A stretch of 64,000 bases of DNA from Solibacillus palustris (GCF_022549215.1 NZ_JAKZFC010000001.1:1358350-1422349); one strand, 5' to 3'; numbered from the stretch's first letter, positions 43,023 through 52,089 are shown. The notes: generated from the letters alone by a model not told the origin. Translations and numbers: made by a program.

Positions 43023-43046
43023 GCCAATCCCAATCATAATAATAGC

Positions 43047-43084
43047 AAAGCCGCTTAGAATTTATTTTCTAGGCGGTTTTTTTC
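43047..43084 (+). terminator. Rho-independent terminator of ndh operon
   Basis: AAAGCCGCTTAGAA/TTCTAGGCGGTTTTTTT with a 6-nt loop. Confidence 0.9.
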
Positions 43085-43199
43085 TGTTGAAAGTTGAACA
43101 TTTTATCCTTTTTTCTATGAAAGGAACTAATAAATTAAACTACATACTAACATTGAGTAAACTTACTAACAAAAAATGGATTGAGTGCAGTGTTACTTA

Positions 43200-43292
43200 T
43201 TTTCGGCGGGCTACGGCATGACAGCATTATGGCCACGTGGTACGTGTCCATACTACTGTCTTTAATGCCGCATGCAAGGCCCGCCAAATTAA
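43200..43292. repeat. long imperfect palindrome (MITE- or RNA-like element)
   Basis: Outer arms TTTCGGCGGGC / GGCCCGCCAAA, inner arms CGGCATGACAG / CTGTCTTTAATGCCG, tip ATGGCCACGTGGTACGTGTCCAT split into short stems. The whole 80-nt unit folds on itself. No coding content. Confidence 0.5.
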
Positions 43293-43544
43293 AATGTTCG
43301 TTATTAATAAAGGTAAAAGAGTCCAATGTTGCCACTTGCGCTATCGCGAGGCGGCGGTGATGAATAAAATAGTACGCTGTATACAATTCTGTATCTTTGA
43401 TTAAAAGTTAGCTTTGTAAATAAAATTGGCTACATTGATTGCGTCAAAATAAAACCATACTTAGACTAATTTTTACTTAATTTTATAAACTGTGCTTGAC
43501 CCAACAAACTTTTTTCGAAATATTTGTAATAAAAACTAGCTTTA

Positions 43545-43712
43545 GCTTGATGGTAGAGTGCCGCGAAGTGAAGGGGGCGACTCCTAGAGGATTAAGCGTG
43601 CGCGGAAAATCCACTTATATGTGCCACCGTAAGAGGCACATACAAGTTAGTTGAAGCCACGCCCTCAGGAAAGCGTCCCCCGTAGCGTAGCAGAACGGAC
43701 TCTATTAGATAA
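43545..43712 (+). repeat. Bacillales-type structured intergenic repeat
   Basis: GCGAAGTGAAGGGGGCGACT, a hairpin ACTTATATGTGCC/GGCACATACAAGT (43614-43648), GTTGAAGCCACGCCC, then CCCCGTAGCGTAGCAGAACG. The layout is that of the long intergenic repeat widespread in Bacillaceae; the last 20 nt recur near 11713. The rest of 43085-43842 shows no gene. Confidence 0.55.
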
Positions 43713-43842
43713 ATACACTTGGTGCCAAATTTTGTATTGAAAAATGCTTGTTATAAACTATATATATTTCTTTATAAGCTATAATAATATGTTAATATTT
43801 CATAAAATATGTATAATATTTTATAAATGGAGGGGTGTTGCG

Positions 43843-44466
43843 ATGAACGTATTAGATTCAAAGGATTCGTTATTTTTTTTAACCGAGGAACAGCAACAGT
43901 ATTATTCGCAGTGGCATCATTATGAGTATTACTTTAGCTTATTGCGTCATGAATTTTTACATACCCCATACGTCCTATTAACGATGGCAGATTTTGGCGT
44001 ATTTTATTATTATGATGATAAAAAACTACCCGTCGTTAATTCAGAAAATGCATTTGTATTTTTATTGCGTCAATTTATGTTAGATACCACTATGAAAAAC
44101 CAAAAGTTACACCGAATGAAAGCAATTACGGTAGGTAATCCTGTTCAATCATTAATAGCGGCGGCAGCAACAACGAATTTATTTTTAGATGGCTTACGCG
44201 ATGTTTTACGAGAAATTCCAAAGGATGATTTAGTCTTTTTTTCAAAATACTCGAATAATTCGATGCTATTATATGACCCTCGTTTTTTGCTTAAGGAGGG
44301 CTATCCGAAGCGTCTTGTTCAATTGGAAACAACTATTTTAAAAGAGCTTCGAAACTGGATACAAGTAAACAATGACCTTTTTTCGGAAAAGGTTCAGCAA
44401 ATAATACGAATGTTAGACGAAATTTCAATTATCGAACGAGAGCTATTTAGCGAATTTCAACTATAA
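43843..44466 (+). CDS. hypothetical soluble protein
   Basis: 207 residues from ATG 43843 (GGAGGGGTG upstream; the frame extends further back but without a ribosome binding site). Aromatic-rich N-terminal half (QQYYSQWHHYEYYFSLLRHEFL, FGVFYYYDDKKLP) and a helical C-terminal half (LVQLETTILKELRNWIQV...QQIIRMLDEISIIERELF). No family recognised and no membrane segment. It lies 17 nt before the TPR/degenerate-GGDEF gene, so they form an operon and may work in one signalling path. Confidence 0.7.
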   Translation: MNVLDSKDSLFFLTEEQQQYYSQWHHYEYYFSLLRHEFLHTPYVLLTMADFGVFYYYDDKKLPVVNSENAFVFLLRQFMLDTTMKNQKLHRMKAITVGNPVQSLIAAAATTNLFLDGLRDVLREIPKDDLVFFSKYSNNSMLLYDPRFLLKEGYPKRLVQLETTILKELRNWIQVNNDLFSEKVQQIIRMLDEISIIERELFSEFQL

Positions 44467-44483
44467 TAGGGGTGTTGGCAATC

Positions 44484-45818
44484 ATGAAGGAACAACTGCG
44501 TATTGAAGATGAAATTTCGGAATACAAAACGAGACAATTTGCATCAATCGAGCAACAATTTGAACAGTTTCAAATGATTGTGCATGAGTGTATTCACCAA
44601 GAGCAAATTGAACAGCTCATTCAATTTATTACTGCTGAAATCGAACCATTTCTATTTTCAACATTGAACAATGAAGTGTTAGATTTAATGTTTACAATCG
44701 AGCCGATTATTAAGGAAAAATATCAGGAAAACGTAGCAATCATTTATTTGATTATGGGTCATTGTTCCTATTTTTACATGAACTTTGAAGAAGCTCGGAA
44801 ATTCTATAAGCTGGCAACGAGCTATGCGATGGAATATAAGCAATTTGCGGTTTTATCGTCATCCTTGAACAAATATAATTCTTCTATGATTGAGACGGGA
44901 ATCGATAGAGTATTGTGGGAAAGCAGTAAATATCCATCTATTTTTTGGGTGAAAAATAAGGGTGCCTGTAATAAATACTTTTTAGTGCGTATTATCGCGC
45001 ATATTGAGCTGTCCTTGAAATTGGAGAAAAATGAGTATGCTTACCAAATTTATAATAAGTATTTTGAGCAAATACAAATTGAACTGACACCCCGCTTTAA
45101 GATACAGCTGGAATCTTTAAAGGGGGACATTTTAAATTCTTTAAACAAGTACGATGAGGCATTGATACTTTATCATAAATTGCTTAAAATCTGTATAAAT
45201 GAAGTAAGTTATCGTGATTTAATCGTCGGTTTATATGAACGAATTTCAGTAATCAGTCAAAAACTAAACGACGCGCAGTTACCTTTAGAGTTACAGCAAT
45301 CATACGAACAGTATTTTGAGCAACTTCATATCGATAAAGAGTATTTACAAAAACATTTGGCAATGGCCACGTCTAATTCGAATTATGTCAATAGCAGTTT
45401 TCCAATGAGCTATGACCAGTTTATCAATGAGGTAAATGAACACTTGAGCAATGCATCTTTGGAGGGGCTTTCGCTCGTAATCATTGATATAAAAATACGT
45501 GAAGATGATCGACAATTAGAAAATGAAATCCTTTTTTGTATAAACGAAAAAATACAGGACGCATTTGGCGATCGGCGATTGCTAAATACAAGGATAGATG
45601 AGACGACAATTGGCTACCTTGTTCGGGAATCAGAACTAGGTACGGAGGTACAAAGTGAGCGTGCATTTCACGAGGTGCGAAAGCTATATCCAAAAGAGGA
45701 GAGCCCGTTATCTGCAATCTATTTTGCAGCTGTGAACAATGCCGAAAATAATTTAACAACGTATGAGCAATGTCGAAAATTGGCCTATGCTTATATTTAT
45801 TATGAATTTTATAAGTAA
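44484..45818 (+). CDS. TPR protein with degenerate GGDEF-like C-terminus
   Basis: 444 residues. Residues 60-290 are tetratricopeptide-like helices (EARKFYKLATSYAMEYKQFAVLS, KYDEALILYHKLLKICINEV). Residues 300-444 follow the layout of a GGDEF domain: LSLVIIDIKIREDDRQLEN at the metal-site position and NTRIDETTIGYL where ARYAGDEFVFL stands in the protein at 4549. All catalytic residues are lost, so it cannot make c-di-GMP and may bind it or act as a scaffold. ATG 44484 follows AGGGGTG. A terminator follows directly. The GGDEF relation is inferred from layout and has modest certainty. Confidence 0.65.
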   Translation: MKEQLRIEDEISEYKTRQFASIEQQFEQFQMIVHECIHQEQIEQLIQFITAEIEPFLFSTLNNEVLDLMFTIEPIIKEKYQENVAIIYLIMGHCSYFYMNFEEARKFYKLATSYAMEYKQFAVLSSSLNKYNSSMIETGIDRVLWESSKYPSIFWVKNKGACNKYFLVRIIAHIELSLKLEKNEYAYQIYNKYFEQIQIELTPRFKIQLESLKGDILNSLNKYDEALILYHKLLKICINEVSYRDLIVGLYERISVISQKLNDAQLPLELQQSYEQYFEQLHIDKEYLQKHLAMATSNSNYVNSSFPMSYDQFINEVNEHLSNASLEGLSLVIIDIKIREDDRQLENEILFCINEKIQDAFGDRRLLNTRIDETTIGYLVRESELGTEVQSERAFHEVRKLYPKEESPLSAIYFAAVNNAENNLTTYEQCRKLAYAYIYYEFYK

Positions 45819-45824
45819 ATGTTG

Positions 45825-45853
45825 AACCAACTTTCGCGAGTTGGTTTTTTTAT
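45825..45853 (+). terminator. Rho-independent terminator
   Basis: AACCAACT/AGTTGGTT with TTCGCG loop and T7, seven nt after the stop. Confidence 0.9.
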
Positions 45854-46039
45854 TGCTTGGGTTCTTTACATATGGTGGGAGGAGAACAGGGGATTTTTTG
45901 TGGATTCGCACATATCCATGCAAAAAGCATATTACGACATTAATATTTTTCGTAAAATACAAAAAATTCTAAAAAATAGCTTTCGCATTGAGCATAAAGC
46001 CTATAAAATATAGCTAATGACATCGAAGGAGGCATCATT

Positions 46040-46681
46040 ATGTTAGTTAAACAAAGAATCGTAAAAAAGAAAGAGGTAAGTTTTGTAAAAGAATCGGACA
46101 CTATTTCACAGGTACTAGGGCAACTGAATGACAATGGTTTTCGTTGTATTCCTATTCTAGATGACAACGGCGAAAAATTTGTTGGTAACATTTATAAAGT
46201 GGAAGTACTAGAGTACAAGCTAAAAGATGGAGATATGAAACAGCCAGTCAAAAACTTAGGTATCGAAAGCGATGCATTTGTTCATGAAAACAGCTCGTTT
46301 TTTGAAGTGTTTCATTCAATCAAACAATTACCATATTTAGCGGTTGTAGATACGAAGGGGAATTTCTCAGGCATTTTACCTCACTCAAAAGTATTCGAGC
46401 TGCTTGAAGAAGCATGGGGCTATCGTACAGGAAGCTGCGCTGTAACGATTGCGTTACCTGACACGGATGGTATTTTAATTAAAGTCCTAACTGCAGTGAA
46501 AAAGGTTTGGCCATTACACTGTGTGTTCTCGCTAGATGATGATACGACCTATCTGCGACGCGTCATTATTACATTAACGAAAGGGGCTAAGCAATCGACT
46601 GTAAACGAGCTTGAACAAGCGATTACTAAGCAAGGTGCACGTATTATTGATATTGAAGTATTTGATAAGGAAAACTTTTAA
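46040..46681 (+). CDS. cbpA: CBS-ACT protein, cyclic-di-AMP-binding CbpA type
   Basis: 213 residues: two CBS motifs (about 1-125: VSFVKESDTISQVLGQLNDNGFRCIPILDDNG and FVHENSSFFEVFHSIKQLPYLAVVD) and an ACT-like C-terminal domain (about 135-205, GSCAVTIALPDTDGILIKVLTAV). This order matches CbpA proteins of Listeria and relatives, which bind cyclic di-AMP. It is cytosolic and would be a sensor. GGAGG precedes the ATG. The next gene, 40 nt downstream, has a different base composition, so the two are not an old operon. Confidence 0.8.
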   Translation: MLVKQRIVKKKEVSFVKESDTISQVLGQLNDNGFRCIPILDDNGEKFVGNIYKVEVLEYKLKDGDMKQPVKNLGIESDAFVHENSSFFEVFHSIKQLPYLAVVDTKGNFSGILPHSKVFELLEEAWGYRTGSCAVTIALPDTDGILIKVLTAVKKVWPLHCVFSLDDDTTYLRRVIITLTKGAKQSTVNELEQAITKQGARIIDIEVFDKENF

Positions 46682-46721
46682 CTGCGCTACCTAATCGACA
46701 AAGAAGAAAATGGAGGAATAA

Positions 46722-47738
46722 ATGAATATAGAAATTAACAAGCTGATTTATGCTTTAAACCAAATGTTCAAGAAGAATATCATCTCTACTGACTATCAAA
46801 CAATGCAGTTACAGGGCGGAACGGTGGGGAATGTATCCCTAGTAACGGGAACCGCTGAAACCGTGGATGGCGAAAAATTGCCTTACCGCATCGTGCTGAA
46901 AATCCAAAAGCAATGGGAGCGTTACGGCGATCCGGATTCATGGCGCAGGGAGTATGATCTCTATTCGTCTGACTTGGGAGCGACTTTCTCGGAAGCCCTT
47001 CGTTGGCCGATATGTTATCACGCCGAGTTCAATGCCGAAGTGAATGAATACTATCTGTGGCTGGAATATATCGATGGCGTAACCGGTTTAGACTTGACCA
47101 GTGACATGTATGAAGCGGCCGCGTTGGAGTTGGGGCGCTTTCAAGGCAAGCTGTATGCGGAGCAACCCGCCGTCCTACAGAGCCTGACGAATCTAAGCCA
47201 TCCGGATCTTAGGAAGAATTCGTATTTGCGTTACCGGTCATGGCCGGTCGTCTACGATTATATACGATCGGAAGACTGTGAATTGCCCTTGCACCTACGT
47301 CAAATGCTCATTGACATCGATGAGCAAGCAGACGAGATATTCGCCCGTATTGAAAAATTGCCCCTCGTGCTATGTCACAGGGACTTCTGGGTAACCAATC
47401 TTATTTATGCTGACGGGAATATCGCGCTTATCGATTGGGATACTAGCGGATGGGGCTACCTGGGCGAGGATCTTGCAAGCCTAATCGCGGATGAATCGGA
47501 TATCGATAACATGGTCGAAAACTACCAGCGCTGCATCCCTGCGTATTACAAAGGCTTTTCGGAGTATGCGGATGTTTCCCAAATTTCCGATCCTTGTGTC
47601 TACGAGCTAATCCTTCTTGTATTTGGGTACAGGCTTGTCGAGGGGTATCTCCACACAGAGGCTGAAGACGTAAAGACGGAGCATGTCCAAATTCTCCAAA
47701 AAATCTATGAAATGAAAACCATACCCGTTATGGTTTAA
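46722..47738 (+). CDS. phosphotransferase family protein (APH-like)
   Basis: 338-residue kinase-fold enzyme of the aminoglycoside phosphotransferase/choline kinase family. Motifs: LPLVLCHRDFWVTNLIY (Brenner's HxDxxxxN: His, Asp catalytic base, Asn) and IALIDWDTSGWGYLGEDLASL (metal-binding DWD). The N-lobe with YRIVLKIQKQW supplies the ATP-binding Lys. Base composition is visibly richer in G and C than its neighbours (for example GGCGCTTTCAAGGCAAGC), which suggests horizontal acquisition. The substrate may be an antibiotic or a metabolite; nothing in the sequence decides. GGAGG precedes the ATG; a terminator follows. Confidence 0.82.
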   Translation: MNIEINKLIYALNQMFKKNIISTDYQTMQLQGGTVGNVSLVTGTAETVDGEKLPYRIVLKIQKQWERYGDPDSWRREYDLYSSDLGATFSEALRWPICYHAEFNAEVNEYYLWLEYIDGVTGLDLTSDMYEAAALELGRFQGKLYAEQPAVLQSLTNLSHPDLRKNSYLRYRSWPVVYDYIRSEDCELPLHLRQMLIDIDEQADEIFARIEKLPLVLCHRDFWVTNLIYADGNIALIDWDTSGWGYLGEDLASLIADESDIDNMVENYQRCIPAYYKGFSEYADVSQISDPCVYELILLVFGYRLVEGYLHTEAEDVKTEHVQILQKIYEMKTIPVMV

Positions 47739-47786
47739 TAAAATGAACAGGCTATTACATCAGCCTGTTATCTGAGAGAACTGAAA

Positions 47787-47833
47787 AAAAGCAATTGTGG
47801 CAATGGATTTTCATTCCCACAATTGCTTTTGTT
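47787..47833 (+). terminator. Rho-independent terminator
   Basis: AAAAGCAATTGTGG/CCACAATTGCTTTTGTT; a shorter AACAGGCT/AGCCTGTT hairpin precedes it. Confidence 0.85.
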
Positions 47834-47874
47834 AATAGTTAAACTTTTTTGCGGCTTTTTTATTTGGCTCATCA

Positions 47875-48030
47875 CCATAAGTTGGAGGTGACATGGTTTA
47901 TCATTAAAATGTAGATTCGCACGTATATTTTAAAATTCACCCGCAAATGCTCTGAAATCGCACGTAAATTCAATAAAACGCACATAAACATCGGAAGTTC
48001 GCACGTATCTTGCATAATTTCGCACATATC
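47875..48030 (+). repeat. phased short-box repeat array 3 (CGCAC boxes, period 20.5 bp)
   Basis: CGCAC boxes at 47918, 47959, 47979, 48000 and 48021, with a degenerate one near 47940; spacing 20-21 bp. Head CATAAGTTGGAGGTGACATG at 47876-47895 is a variant of that at 861. The minus-strand open frame here is an artefact. Confidence 0.8.
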
Positions 48031-48195
48031 AGCGCATCCCATCATTCCAATCACGTGATAGTCCTCCAAAGCAATTATCAAAACCGACTTGAAATTCACC
48101 CCCATGTTTCGGTGGTAATCCTATATTTGAAACCTTTCCCATTATTTACCGTTAAGTATTGTTAGACAACAATTAAAAATAGAAAGAGGGATAGG

Positions 48196-48504
48196 ATGGG
48201 TTGGCTTAATATTGGTAGTCTCTTACTTGGACTAATCGCTTGGATTCTTCCAGTTATTTATCTCATGCGAAATAAAAAACATGAACATAAGAATTGGGGC
48301 GTCCTTTCCGTTATCAGCGTCAGTGCCTGTGCAATGGCGATTAGTTTTCAGATTTTCTATAATTATCATTTAGTAATAATTAAGGATTGGACGGCGCTAA
48401 TGGACACAACGCGTGCAGTAGTGATAGCCACAGCAGTTCTTCTCGTTTTTACATTTATATTAAATGGACTTACTTATATTGTATATCGACAGAGCAAAAA
48501 GTAG
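48196..48504 (+). CDS. three-helix membrane protein of unknown function
   Basis: 102 residues: MGWLNIGSLLLGLIAWILPVIYLM, then HKNWGVLSVISVSACAMAISFQIFY and VVIATAVLLVFTFILNGLTYIVY are the three membrane segments, with a basic C-terminus. AAAGAGGG lies upstream of the ATG. It resembles small conserved membrane proteins common in Bacillales, but I cannot assign a function. It is the last gene before the first clear cassette-type repeats. Confidence 0.7.
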   Translation: MGWLNIGSLLLGLIAWILPVIYLMRNKKHEHKNWGVLSVISVSACAMAISFQIFYNYHLVIIKDWTALMDTTRAVVIATAVLLVFTFILNGLTYIVYRQSKK

Positions 48505-48550
48505 GGCATTAATACCCCGTTCGTACGATTGAAATATTCTGTGTAAATAA

Positions 48551-48745
48551 GCTAACGGTGGCTATATTACTTCAATTACAGGGGCTTTAGTTGAAAAATG
48601 AACTTCAAAAACGGGCGCATATATGTTGAATAACACTTAGATTTTCAATCAACTTTATTTAAGGGCGAAGTATTGCGTAATTGAAGCTTCAAAATTCTTT
48701 ATTGTCACTCAACAAGAAGGGTTTAATTGGAAAATATAGAATTGT
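48551..48745 (+). repeat. cassette-type repeats, left edge of array
   Basis: Three degenerate tandem copies: GCTAACGGTGGC...TTACTTCAA (48551-48575), TTCAATTACAGGGGCTTTAG plus TTGAA (48572-48595), TTCAAAAACGGGCG...TGTTGAA (48604-48630), and a weak fourth at 48711 (CTCAACAAGAAGGGTTTAAT). The copies overlap by sharing arms. Confidence 0.65.
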
Positions 48746-48828
48746 TAAGGGAACGGGATAGATAATATTTTAACTATTAATGTAAGCGTGAAGATTGCGG
48801 TCCTTATGCTAAACCAAAGGAGCTAATT

Positions 48829-49473
48829 ATGAAAGCTGTAGTGTTTGATTTTGATGGAACATTGGCGAATACTTTACCGATTTGTTTTTATGCTTTTCAA
48901 ACTGTATTTAAAGAATTTGATAAAAGGGATCTTACTACAATTGAAATTAAAGAAATGTTTGGTCCTTCTGAAACAGGTATTATTAGAAATAATCTTTTAA
49001 ATCCTAATAAGGAAGATGCGATTGAATACTTCTATAAAAAGTATTCGGAATTACATAAAAGTTTGGTAGTAGACAATCCTGAAATCCTAGAATTATTGAA
49101 GTCCTTGAAAGAAGCAGAAATAAAAATAGGTATTTTTACGGGGAAGGCTAAAAGAAGTTTAGATATCTCTATAAAAGCTTTAGATATGGAGGGTTTGTTT
49201 GATGTCATTATAACTGGTGATGATGTTGTAATACCTAAACCTGATCCAGAGGGTTTACTGAAAGCCTTACATCTTCTAAAAGTAGAAAATTCTGAGGCGA
49301 TTTACATTGGAGATAGTGATGCGGATATTGTTGCCGGTATACAAGCAAATGTTTATACAATTGGTGTACAGTGGTTACCCGAATATCAAACATCTGAATT
49401 TAGTGTGCAACCTGACTCAATTCTAAAAAGTGTTAAGGAATTTAAGAGTACCATTAAAGTAGGTGGCTTATGA
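48829..49473 (+). CDS. HAD-superfamily hydrolase (phosphoglycolate-phosphatase type)
   Basis: 214-residue HAD phosphatase: motif I DFDGT at 7-11 with nucleophile Asp7, motif II GIFTGK, motif III IPKPDPEG with the Lys, and motif IV YIGDSDADIVAG. The C1 cap (about 15-85) is alpha-helical, as in Gph/PgmB. Substrate unknown. It overlaps the following Nudix gene by 4 nt (ATGA), a rare two-gene cassette in this array. Phosphatase plus Nudix in one unit suggests a shared nucleotide-derived substrate, which is inference. AAAGGAG precedes the ATG. Confidence 0.88.
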   Translation: MKAVVFDFDGTLANTLPICFYAFQTVFKEFDKRDLTTIEIKEMFGPSETGIIRNNLLNPNKEDAIEYFYKKYSELHKSLVVDNPEILELLKSLKEAEIKIGIFTGKAKRSLDISIKALDMEGLFDVIITGDDVVIPKPDPEGLLKALHLLKVENSEAIYIGDSDADIVAGIQANVYTIGVQWLPEYQTSEFSVQPDSILKSVKEFKSTIKVGGL

Positions 49474-50087
49474 GTAATCAATGGTTGGAGTGGGCAAAAA
49501 GAATTCAAGCATTATCACAGACAGGATTAGCCTTTTCTAAAGATATATTTGATATTGAGCGTTACGAGGAATTACGTAAGATTAGTGTAGAGATTATGTC
49601 AGAATACACTGAACTTGAAATGAGCAAAATTAAGGATTTGTTTACGAATGAAACGGGTTACCAAACACCTAAAGTCGATATTCGAGGTGTCGTTTTTAAA
49701 AAAAATCAGATTTTAATGGTACAAGAAAAAAATGATGATAAATGGGCTTTACCAGGAGGGTTTTGTGATATTGGATTATCCCCTTCAGAGAATGTAGTAA
49801 AAGAAATTAAAGAAGAATCTGGTTATGATGTACTCCCAATCAGATTACTTGCTTTATTGGATAAGAATAAACACCCACATCCACCAGACCCATATCATTA
49901 CTATAAGATATTTATATTGTGTGAGATTATTGGCGGGGAAGCTACTGTAGGTATTGAAACAAGTAACATTCAATTTTTTTCGGAACACAATTTACCGCAG
50001 CTTTCTACTAATAGAAATACCGAGTCTCAAATTAAGACACTCTTTGAATTTTTGCAGACTCCTGAAAAGGAAACACTATTTGATTAA
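49470..50087 (+). CDS. Nudix hydrolase with N-terminal NUDIX_N domain
   Basis: 205 residues. Residues 1-65 form the helical domain found in front of some Nudix enzymes (WLEWAKRIQALSQTGLAFSKDIFDIERYEELRKI). The Nudix core begins VDIRGVVFKKNQILMVQEK; its box reads GGFCDIGLSPSENVVKEIKEESGY, with Leu and Lys at two normally conserved positions, a variant seen in this subfamily. The catalytic Glu pair is kept. Members act on ADP-ribose or CDP-alcohols. Coupled to the HAD gene by an ATGA overlap. Confidence 0.85.
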   Translation: MSNQWLEWAKRIQALSQTGLAFSKDIFDIERYEELRKISVEIMSEYTELEMSKIKDLFTNETGYQTPKVDIRGVVFKKNQILMVQEKNDDKWALPGGFCDIGLSPSENVVKEIKEESGYDVLPIRLLALLDKNKHPHPPDPYHYYKIFILCEIIGGEATVGIETSNIQFFSEHNLPQLSTNRNTESQIKTLFEFLQTPEKETLFD

Positions 50088-50104
50088 AAATGCGAGTCAT
50101 TCTA

Positions 50105-50131
50105 TTCAACAAACGTGCCAGATTGTTTCAT
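50105..50131 (+). repeat. cassette-type repeat
   Basis: TTCAACAAACGTGCCAGATT then GTTTCAT, 18 nt after the Nudix stop. Nearly the same as the solitary copy at 30051. Confidence 0.65.
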
Positions 50132-50151
50132 CATGTTTATAGGGGGATTTT

Positions 50152-50355
50152 ATGATTAAGTCTTTAAAAGGGCAATTTATCTTATCTATTTTTGTTGCTA
50201 TTGGCTTTGTTTATACTACTTTTTCTAATGTTGAGTTTAATGTTGACAAGAGCCTTCTATCCGTTCGAATAATATTTTTCTTCATCATGATTGTATCGGT
50301 ATTTAATGCGGGATTATTGACGGAAAAATACATTCAAACAAGAAAGAAGAAATAA
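50152..50355 (+). CDS. small two-helix membrane protein
   Basis: 67 residues: two membrane segments (FILSIFVAIGFVYTTFS and IIFFFIMIVSVFNAGLLT) and a basic tail (RKKK). AGGGGGAT precedes the ATG. It is a single-gene cassette between repeats. Family not recognised. Confidence 0.7.
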   Translation: MIKSLKGQFILSIFVAIGFVYTTFSNVEFNVDKSLLSVRIIFFFIMIVSVFNAGLLTEKYIQTRKKK

Positions 50356-50413
50356 TTCTTATTCTACTATCATGCGCTTTTTAGACTAACAATTAAACAT
50401 TGGGGTGTTTTCC

Positions 50414-50881
50414 ATGATTAAATTTTTTGAGTATAACTGGCAGGTAAGGGACGAATGGTTTAACTGGTGTAAACAATTATCAACCGAAGATTTGTTAAAA
50501 GACCGTATTGGAGGAGTAGGAAGTATTTTATATACTCTTTTTCATATAATTGATGTGGAGTATAGTTGGATTCGTGCCATTGAGGGTAAAGACGATGTGG
50601 TAGTTCAGTTTAATGATTATAATACCCTTGAAAAAGTTAAATCTCTTTCAGATACATTTCGTAATGACATTGTTAAGTTTATACAAACAAATTCGGATGA
50701 ATCAAATGATCAACTTGTGTCTGTTCCTTGGGATGAAGATACTTATTCAAGAAGTGGAATATTACATCATATAGTTGCTCACGAAATTCATCATGTTGGC
50801 CAACTTTCTGTTTGGGCAAGAGAAGTAGAATTAAGTCCAGTTTCAGCTAATTTTATTGGGAGAGACTTCAAATTAATTTAA
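50414..50881 (+). CDS. DinB-family protein
   Basis: 155-residue four-helix-bundle protein of the DinB/YfiT superfamily: MIKFFEYNWQVRDEWFNWCKQL opens, SILYTLFHIIDVEYSWIRAI gives the first metal-binding His and LHHIVAHEIHHVGQLSVWAREV supplies two more. DinB proteins bind Ni or Zn and many act as thiol-dependent transferases (for example with bacillithiol); the true reaction is unknown. ATG 50414 is close after GGGGTG. A single-gene cassette. Confidence 0.88.
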   Translation: MIKFFEYNWQVRDEWFNWCKQLSTEDLLKDRIGGVGSILYTLFHIIDVEYSWIRAIEGKDDVVVQFNDYNTLEKVKSLSDTFRNDIVKFIQTNSDESNDQLVSVPWDEDTYSRSGILHHIVAHEIHHVGQLSVWAREVELSPVSANFIGRDFKLI

Positions 50882-50887
50882 TTCTTA

Positions 50888-50913
50888 TTCAAGAAAAGGG
50901 CCTTTTAGTTGAA
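50888..50913 (+). repeat. cassette-type repeat
   Basis: TTCAAGAAAAGGGCC then TTTTAGTTGAA; seven nt after the DinB stop. Confidence 0.65.
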
Positions 50914-50972
50914 GAATAATATAAAGATTACAGGGGAAAATACTCTTTACATCTATATTTAAGGAGTATTCG

Positions 50973-51830
50973 ATGAAGAAAATCCTATTAATATTATTTT
51001 TTGTACTTCTTAGTATCTATAGTAATAACCATCAATTGGTTGCGGAAAAACCCCCGAATGAGGCCTTATACAAAGATGCTTTGATAACATTAACTTCAGG
51101 AAATCATGTTTCCCAAAGTGAACAACCTGATTATAAACTAATTTATGATACATTGATTACAACCCTTGACCCATCCATACAAAAGGAAATTATTAATTAT
51201 TATGGCTATCCCAAGCAATATGGTTTATATGATGCTAAGATTCTGAGTATTACAAGAGAGCATGAGGGCAGTTTTGGTTTTAATGCAGAAGTCCAAGTCA
51301 CAACATTTGAACATGCACATGACCCTCCTTATGGTAAGGAAACAATAACTTTTAATATAAGTCCATTTGGGATTAAGACCATTAGCTTTCAACATGAGGG
51401 CGATAAATTAGAAAAGGATATAAATGAATTTTATAAAGCAACACTTTCAGATATTAAACAGTCTTTTAATTTGAATTTAGGGTCTTACTCTTCTTACACA
51501 TACAATCAATTGCAATACCAAGCAGAAATAAATAATGAATTTAAATCTCTTTTTAATATTGCAGAACAAATAGTAACCAACATATTGCTTCCTGAGAGAA
51601 AGATACCCAACAAAAATGTTATTGACCCTGTAACCTTTATTAAAGACAATACAGGTTATATGTTCTTTAAAAAGTCTGATGGGACAAATGTAAAATATAA
51701 AGTACAAAAGAAAGATGGTAATTGGATAGTAACAGATAAAAATAATAAACAAGGTAAGAAAATGGATTATAAATTACCGTGGTATGTATGGGAAAAAATA
51801 AGCCTACTGATTCAGTTAGTTTTTTTATAA
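50973..51830 (+). CDS. secreted DUF3888 protein
   Basis: 285 residues: signal peptide (about 1-24), then a DUF3888-type domain (about 28-130: EALYKDALITLTSGN, INYYGYPKQYGLYDAKILSI, VQVTTFEHAHDPPYGKETITF). The C-terminal half (KDINEFYKATLSDIKQSFN... DNTGYMFFKKSDG) has no family I know. DUF3888 occurs in secreted Bacillus proteins of unknown function. AAGGAG precedes the ATG. A single-gene cassette. Confidence 0.75.
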   Translation: MKKILLILFFVLLSIYSNNHQLVAEKPPNEALYKDALITLTSGNHVSQSEQPDYKLIYDTLITTLDPSIQKEIINYYGYPKQYGLYDAKILSITREHEGSFGFNAEVQVTTFEHAHDPPYGKETITFNISPFGIKTISFQHEGDKLEKDINEFYKATLSDIKQSFNLNLGSYSSYTYNQLQYQAEINNEFKSLFNIAEQIVTNILLPERKIPNKNVIDPVTFIKDNTGYMFFKKSDGTNVKYKVQKKDGNWIVTDKNNKQGKKMDYKLPWYVWEKISLLIQLVFL

Positions 51831-51971
51831 TGTGAAATGTGTGTATGGTTTCAGTTTGTAGTATTCGAAGCGGGCTTTCAAACTGAATTTTTAGCGGTAT
51901 TGAACGATATTGTGTCATAATTTTTATTCTACAAATGGGCGCTATCCTTGAACAAGGATAAGTGCTCATTT

Positions 51972-52031
51972 TTCTTAAAAGGGCCAGATTGTGGAGAACT
52001 ACACTTAAACTATTTAGGCAGGATAATTAAA
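51972..52031 (+). repeat. cassette-type repeats (two copies)
   Basis: TTCTTAAAAGGGCCAGATTG plus TGGAGAA at 51972-51998, then CTTAAACTATTTAGGCAGGA plus TAATTAAA at 52004-52031. Diverged. Confidence 0.55.
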
Positions 52032-52089
52032 GTACGGTGTTGAAGTGAACAAAAAGGCTGATAATTGAAATAATAATGGGAGGTTACTT

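Noticed and set aside
45819..46013. Plus-strand frame of 64 codons
   Set aside because: Begins inside the terminator hairpin at 45825 and has no ribosome binding site.
47872..48105. Minus-strand open frame of 77 codons
   Set aside because: Reads through phased array 3; artefact of the repeat.
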